This document shows, in pieces, positions 58,951 through 64,000 of a stretch of DNA of 64,000 nucleotides. This stretch comes from Phallusia mammillata (taxonomy: Eukaryota > Chordata > Ascidiacea > Phlebobranchia > Ascidiidae), in NCBI GenBank assembly GCA_003260075.1, contig QLIY01000174.1, forward strand, positions 1 to 64,000, read 5' to 3'. Position 1 is the stretch's first letter, and each line of letters begins with the position of its first letter. Made by a program: the position numbers and the translations under genes. The notes under the pieces were generated by a model that saw only the letters and a list, made by a program, of their open reading frames with translations, was not told where the DNA came from and searched no databases.

Positions 58951-59930
58951 CCTTGATCGAATTGCTGTAGCCTGAAACATTATGGCTAACTACACCCTAA
59001 TTACCCTTCTAATTAAGTACTGAAGTGTTAGTTTCTAACAGTGGGAAACACATTACTCGCCCAGTAGTTAAACCTAGGAAAATCCGTCATTGACAATGAA
59101 AACATGATGTTTTTGTCTTGAATGCAAAACCTTGATCCAAATTGACTGTTATCCAACAATACTCTTTGTTGTACGCAAATAATGGACACAGACAATTAAT
59201 CAGAAATACCATATGCAACAATTAGCCAATTACAGCAAAAACATTCACAGAAAACGTGTCAAGAAACTGTCGTAAGGCTTGTTAGGCGGGGCAATCTTCT
59301 GTTTTGTATGTGAACAAATCTATTTTTATGTTTAATCGCTGCCAATTTTCCATATTTTTTGCATTGCTTTTACTCAGGGCTAAAATTCCAGCAACATTTT
59401 GTGAGTTAGGTAAATAGGAAAAGCGTCATCACCCAGTTTAACTGCTGGGAAAGACAAACACGCCCTTTCGATTCTATTCAAAATAGCACAGCAACAATTG
59501 TTTCGAAACTTATGTTATGTTGTGCCGAAATTTAGAGATTTCTTTACAAAACTCCATGATGTTTTTCTCGTGTGACAAGCGGTCGAAGTACAGGGACGTG
59601 AGCAAAGTTCACAAACTATTACTGTTCATTGACCCTGGATGTGTAATCAGGGCCTATCGCGTGTGTGAACGGATGAAACAAGTCGGCTTGCTTGTTGAGG
59701 TGGTCGCAATTGAAGTAGGCGGTCAAATACGACGCCCTTCACACCCTTGATAAAAGTCAAACCAGTCACACGACTGTGTTGGCTTGTGGGGGGGTAGGGC
59801 CTAGAAGCGTAGGTTAGATTAATGTGAAGCAAACAACCAGCAAAACTAGCCCAGATTTTTCGAATAAACTCTGTCTGTTCAACTTGAAAAGGACGAATTT
59901 CTGCCATAACAATTCAAAACGTGTCTATTC
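58951..59930. other. Intergenic, no gene recognised
   Basis: ORFs of 77 and 86 codons overlap here on opposite strands, but neither resembles a known protein. No complete mobile element was identified. Confidence 0.4.
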
Positions 59931-60100
59931 CTCCTAATATTAGATGCCAAAGCAAACAAGGATCATTTAAATTGGGTCTTTAAATCAACTGAACAGGTTA
60001 TATTCTCAGAGCTAAATTCTATCTACAAACCACATGTATAAATTAAAGTAAAATCTTCCACTCAAGTTTTGAAATTCCACCCTGGTTGGAACCACCTCTA
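59931..60100 (+). mobile_element. hAT-like MITE fragment
   Basis: AGATGCCAAAGCAAACAAGG, GATCATTTAAATTGGGTC and CAAACCACATGTATAAATT match the copy at 46.4 kb. The right end CCCTGGTTGGAACCACC is the inverse of CAGTGGTTTCCAACC-type termini. Confidence 0.55.
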
Positions 60101-62050
60101 TAGTGTATAAGCCCTCTTTTGTGCCTGAACACAGCTGCACGAAAAGCGTATTATTATGTACATTTTCAGTATACGGTAAGCTACAAACCGATTTTAAAAT
60201 ATTTTTTTTAACCATAAATCAAAAAACATTTACTATTTGGAGTTTACTTTGTAGACACTCACTTTCGGATGTATTTTTGTACACAACAGAGTGCAATTAA
60301 GTTCTTTTTAGAATATTCTGGAAATTAATAGGCGTTGCTCTGATTTCCAACCGGCTGAGTTTGATTTTGTCCGAAATATGCGGTTTTTAACGTTGGAATC
60401 GATTGGCGGCTTGGTGTTGGCGCTTCAGACTAAATATTATCTTCGCATGTTCTTTAAAGGTCAAAACTTATGTTCAATTAACGCATTGTGGCTTTGGATT
60501 ATGAGTGGACGGGCAGGTGGCACATCTTCTTAGAGCAGAAGTGGTTTTCAAAATTATTGCTGACGAAAATATACTACATAAAACGCTGCTTGTGGCCTGT
60601 CGGACTTGGACACTTAAACAATTTAAGAACCAAGTTGGGAACTAAATTTCTTTCCAGCGCGGAATTTGGTTTCCAAATCAGCAGCACTCCCTGATTTGAA
60701 TCATTCCTAATTTTGTCGCATTCCCACAGGAAGTTGAGCTGTCAAGATCGGCGCACCAAAGGTCACGTGCATCCTAGGAAGGCTTCAAACCGGAACGGTC
60801 ACGTGTGCTACGCATGGCTGCACGCCAGGACGCGTGAGAATCTAGTTGGTTGCGTCAAAGTCTCGCACGCAGCGACGGATGACGCAGTTAGGACTAAATA
60901 ACTTCCCTCAATCGTTATTTATTGTCCCCAATTCGTCGTAAGGGACCTTCTATGTGATTGTGTGAACCTGTCGAGTCACTAACAGCTGGTTGGATTCGCG
61001 CAAGCCATTCTCATGCACGGACGCTTCAGGCTTTAGGTCGTTGAGAGAAACTGCTCGACGAAATAGGCGATATTTGCGACATTATGACGTATTCCGTCTC
61101 ATTAAACGGTTCTAGGGTGCTGATTGCGACTTCAAAGGCATTGAGTTTTTTTCGCGTGCGGCCGCGACCTTAAAAGCGACATTGATGCAATTTCGGGTGG
61201 TGATTCATGCTCTTTTGCGTACATGCACATATTTTTGTTACAACTTTCATCTGTTCCGTCGCTAAATGAACACATTCCAGCTGTTTTAGTCTAGAAAGCA
61301 AATATATCGACCAATAAGTTACTATACACGGGATGTTCAAAATCTTTTGAACAACACTAGCCCAAATGCTTGAAAACATGCATGCTTCATTTTTGCAAAC
61401 GTTTTGTTTACCGTTTATCCTGCCATCTGGGTGATATACCTTTTGCGTGTAATTTGATCGTTAAATTCTTTGTAAAATTGATCAACTTTTTTCACAAAAT
61501 AACGGTTGAATGTTTTAAAAGAACTGTATTAGAAAATGCTGTTATTTGGTTAATACGTGTCACACCCTTTTTTGTACTTCCTGTTTGCATGCAGAACTTC
61601 CTTTGCTCCTATGACCTCGAGGTTCGCGAACAAAACTCATATTTGAATATAAAACCAAATACAAACAGGTTTTATTAACTATAGGCGCAACACGAAGACA
61701 GGTTTGGAAGGTGGATGAACTCAAATACATGGATGTAGGTCAATGACTTCAAAAAAACAAATCAATGTTTGGTTTAAAATATATTTTAACTTCGTTGCAT
61801 TTGCTGACGGACTTCTATGTGAAGCAGTAGTGATGACATACGCCCGGTCGTTAACGCTTTTTTAGCATTTTATACCATTCTTGAAACAACTTTATTTTAC
61901 TGCAAAGTTTCTAAAACAAAGAGGCTGCAATATCTAAAAAGGACTATAGAATTGGAGGTATAACTGTAGTCATAGTACATTGCCTGGTGGTCCTGTACTT
62001 AATGAGTCTTGTAGAGGCGGATTTTTACTCAACAAGTCGTTGAGTAATTT
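60101..62050. other. Intergenic, no gene recognised
   Basis: Several ORFs of 60-102 codons are present but none has recognisable domains, codon pattern or splice partners. The stretch 60,760-61,150 is richer in CpG than the rest. Confidence 0.35.
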
Positions 62051-62089
62051 ATTCTCTGACGTGCTAAAACAGCATCATTGGCATTTCTT

Positions 62090-62545
62090 ACAGAAACAAA
62101 AAATACAACATGCAAATTTTTGTTTTGTTGATTTATTGGTCAATTTTATTACTTATTTTCGCTTCTGCAAACAGTCCTAACTCCACTATTGACCGAAAGT
62201 GAATGAAATTTCATGTTAGACATAACCTTCACCAAAGATTGTTCTAGTTTTGTTCTTTATGGTTCAAGGTATGGCCAAAACGCTTTCAAAACTTTTTTTT
62301 ATAAGATCACAAAATGAGTTGAATCAATGTTGGCCTAATTGTAAAATGCTTTAGTGTTGTAACAAGCCAAAAAAACACTAATCGCGTGGAAAATGTCCAG
62401 TATTTTAAAGAGTTTTTTAGACTGATCTATGTTCCACATGTACTATCAAAGTAGCCGTTTAAATTATTTAGAAAACCTGCAACATGCAAATTTTTATTGA
62501 TTTAGTGGTCAATTTTATGACCTATATATGTCTCTGCAAACAGTC
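62090..62545. repeat. Local imperfect direct repeat
   Basis: AACATGCAAATTTTTGTTTT followed by TTGGTCAATTTTATTAC and CTGCAAACAGTCC at about 62,106-62,180 recurs as AACATGCAAATTTTTATTG and CTGCAAACAGTCC at about 62,480-62,548. Diverged, so older than the C-joined repeats. Confidence 0.55.
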
Positions 62546-64000
62546 CCCAACTCAAAAACTCCAGTAGGCCTATATGTTACACATGTACTTTAAAATTAGC
62601 CATTTAAAGTGGGCAATATTGTCAAAACTTAAAGGCAAGGGCCTGAAAAGAAGCCTTTAGTAGAACCATTGCATTGATGATGACAACAGCGATTGTCTAT
62701 AATAAAGAAGGTATTCAATGTTTACAATTATCTGTATTATGTCAGCCTTTACCAATAGTAAATACAGGGGAATTGCACAAACTACGCTTAGAAGGTATAA
62801 AACGTACAGTTGCATAAACTTAAGAAGTATGCCTAGACGCAAACAGAAAAACTGGTGACGTAACGGGCCCAAGTCCAACTCTTGTTTATTGCTTGTCATG
62901 ACGTAACTATTTAAACTATGACGTTGTAATTGTGCAGTACATACGCTTCTTACAGTTAATGCGAAGACTTTGTCATACAGTTTAAATCTGAAACCTGGAA
63001 AAAAAAATTCAATTAAAATTAGAAAGCAGGTTTAAGTTGGTTAATTCAGATTTGTTAGTCAGGCTTTTCGGGTCCGCCACAGGCTTATGTTTGAAAATGA
63101 GCTTAATTTGGGTCATTTTTAGTGATTATAACTTTCAGGCCTTTGCTTTTTTTCAAATAAAATCGCGTTCAAACCGGTTATCGGGCTTGTAGGCTACTTT
63201 CGGGTAAGGGTCTTTAATTTCAGACCAGCTCTTGGTTAATTGGTGTCAATGTTTGAAAAGCAGTTATTTTGTGGACGTGAGGAAACCCATGGACACTTTT
63301 GGTTGCTTTGACCTGTTAATTTACGGTGTAAAACAATTAATAGGGAGCAAAATACATCGCTATTAGGTCTTTGGACTTCGTATAATAATGGGAAATGTAC
63401 GCAACGTGTGTGGTACAGCAACCATTACCACCTCAGTCGAAAAACAGGTCAATCACTTGCGTATTATACTGACATTTATGGCTATCACGTGCTAGTAAAT
63501 ATGTTAATCACAAGAAGGGGAATTTCGCGCGAAAACCTACCTACCGCAGTACACGGCAAATTATTATTTAAGATGACATTCCTTAAGTAGATTCCCACCG
63601 TAGAGGTGCTCTGGAAAGACAAAGGACCGCTATGTACAGGCGCGAGTAAGGAATGCAGCTGTAGGGGTGAGGTCCAGCAGTATGCGGCACAATTAGCATT
63701 GCCCGGTAAGATGGTGACGATGGCGTCGCTTCAAGGCGGGGAATTGGGAGCAACTGCGTTCTCACATAATTCCAACGATACAAGCACTTAACAGTGTGAT
63801 CCACCGGCCCATACGGCACACCCAGCACAGAGGTATAAGCCTTTACCACGCCGATGTAACAACGTGTTTGTTGAGTTATTTCCAGTACACCATCGCTTTA
63901 ATACATGTTTAATTAATGGCGACCATGCCATAGCGGTGAATGGCGGTGTCTCCGTGATTAGAAGGCCGCACTCAGGGCATTGCTCATCTAATGAAGGCCT
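62546..64000. other. Intergenic to window end, no gene recognised
   Basis: Contains TGACGTAAC near 62,857 and 62,899 and ATGACGTTG near 62,918, and a GGTTCGGG-like stretch near 63,060-63,240 related to the repeat at position 1. A GC-richer block at 63,600-63,980 has overlapping 61- and 88-codon ORFs on opposite strands with no recognised product. It could be part of a gene or repeat that continues past the edge. Confidence 0.35.

Noticed and set aside
63583-63849. 88-codon minus-strand ORF near the window end
   Set aside because: No recognisable domain, overlapped by another ORF on the opposite strand; kept only as part of an unassigned stretch.

Overview
This is a eukaryotic, AT-rich, intron-rich stretch of animal nuclear DNA. 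The gene models are animal orthologues with short exons and GT-AG introns. The compact layout, two same-strand gene pairs only 110 and 220 bases apart with no AATAAA between them, and a very high load of short hAT-type transposons fit a tunicate of the Ciona kind. That assignment is inference from layout and protein flavour, not proven.

Layout. 1-1.3 kb: two hAT-like elements. 1.5-2.3 kb (+): intronless Rab34/36-type GTPase. 2.8-10.5 kb (+): NSFL1C (p47) in nine exons, one of them present twice in the sequence as given. 11.2-13.9 kb (-): PPIE, an RRM plus cyclophilin protein. 14.5-31.3 kb (+): valyl-tRNA synthetase, 20 exons, with introns full of mobile elements. 32.5-35.8 kb (+): COPS7. 36.0-43.7 kb (-): HBS1L, tail to tail with COPS7. 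44.8-45.3 kb (+): MRPS6, followed after 110 bases by TBL2 (45.4-49.8 kb, +). 50.1-51.3 kb (-): CIAO2A, lying 220 bases downstream of TMUB1/2 (51.5-52.3 kb, -). 53.7-56.0 kb (-): CCDC92. 56-64 kb: no gene recognised; duplications, a 99-base C run and a scatter of TGACG motifs.

Most genes are housekeeping: membrane fusion (Rab, p47), splicing (PPIE), translation and ribosome rescue (VARS, MRPS6, HBS1L), ubiquitin and COP9 (COPS7, TMUB), and Fe-S assembly (CIAO2A). All exon joins were checked by hand for reading phase. Each multi-exon model closes exactly in frame (396, 294, 1064, 280, 741, 448, 128 and 320 residues).

Two features stand out. (1) At least seven places show two nearly identical direct repeats (about 58 to 912 bases) joined by a run of 10-11 C or G. 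Three further runs are 40, 79 and 99 bases long. This is either an assembly signature or an unusual duplication process, and it directly affects the NSFL1C gene model. (2) Ten or more hAT-type elements carry exact 8-base target duplications, including one inserted into the terminal repeat of another.
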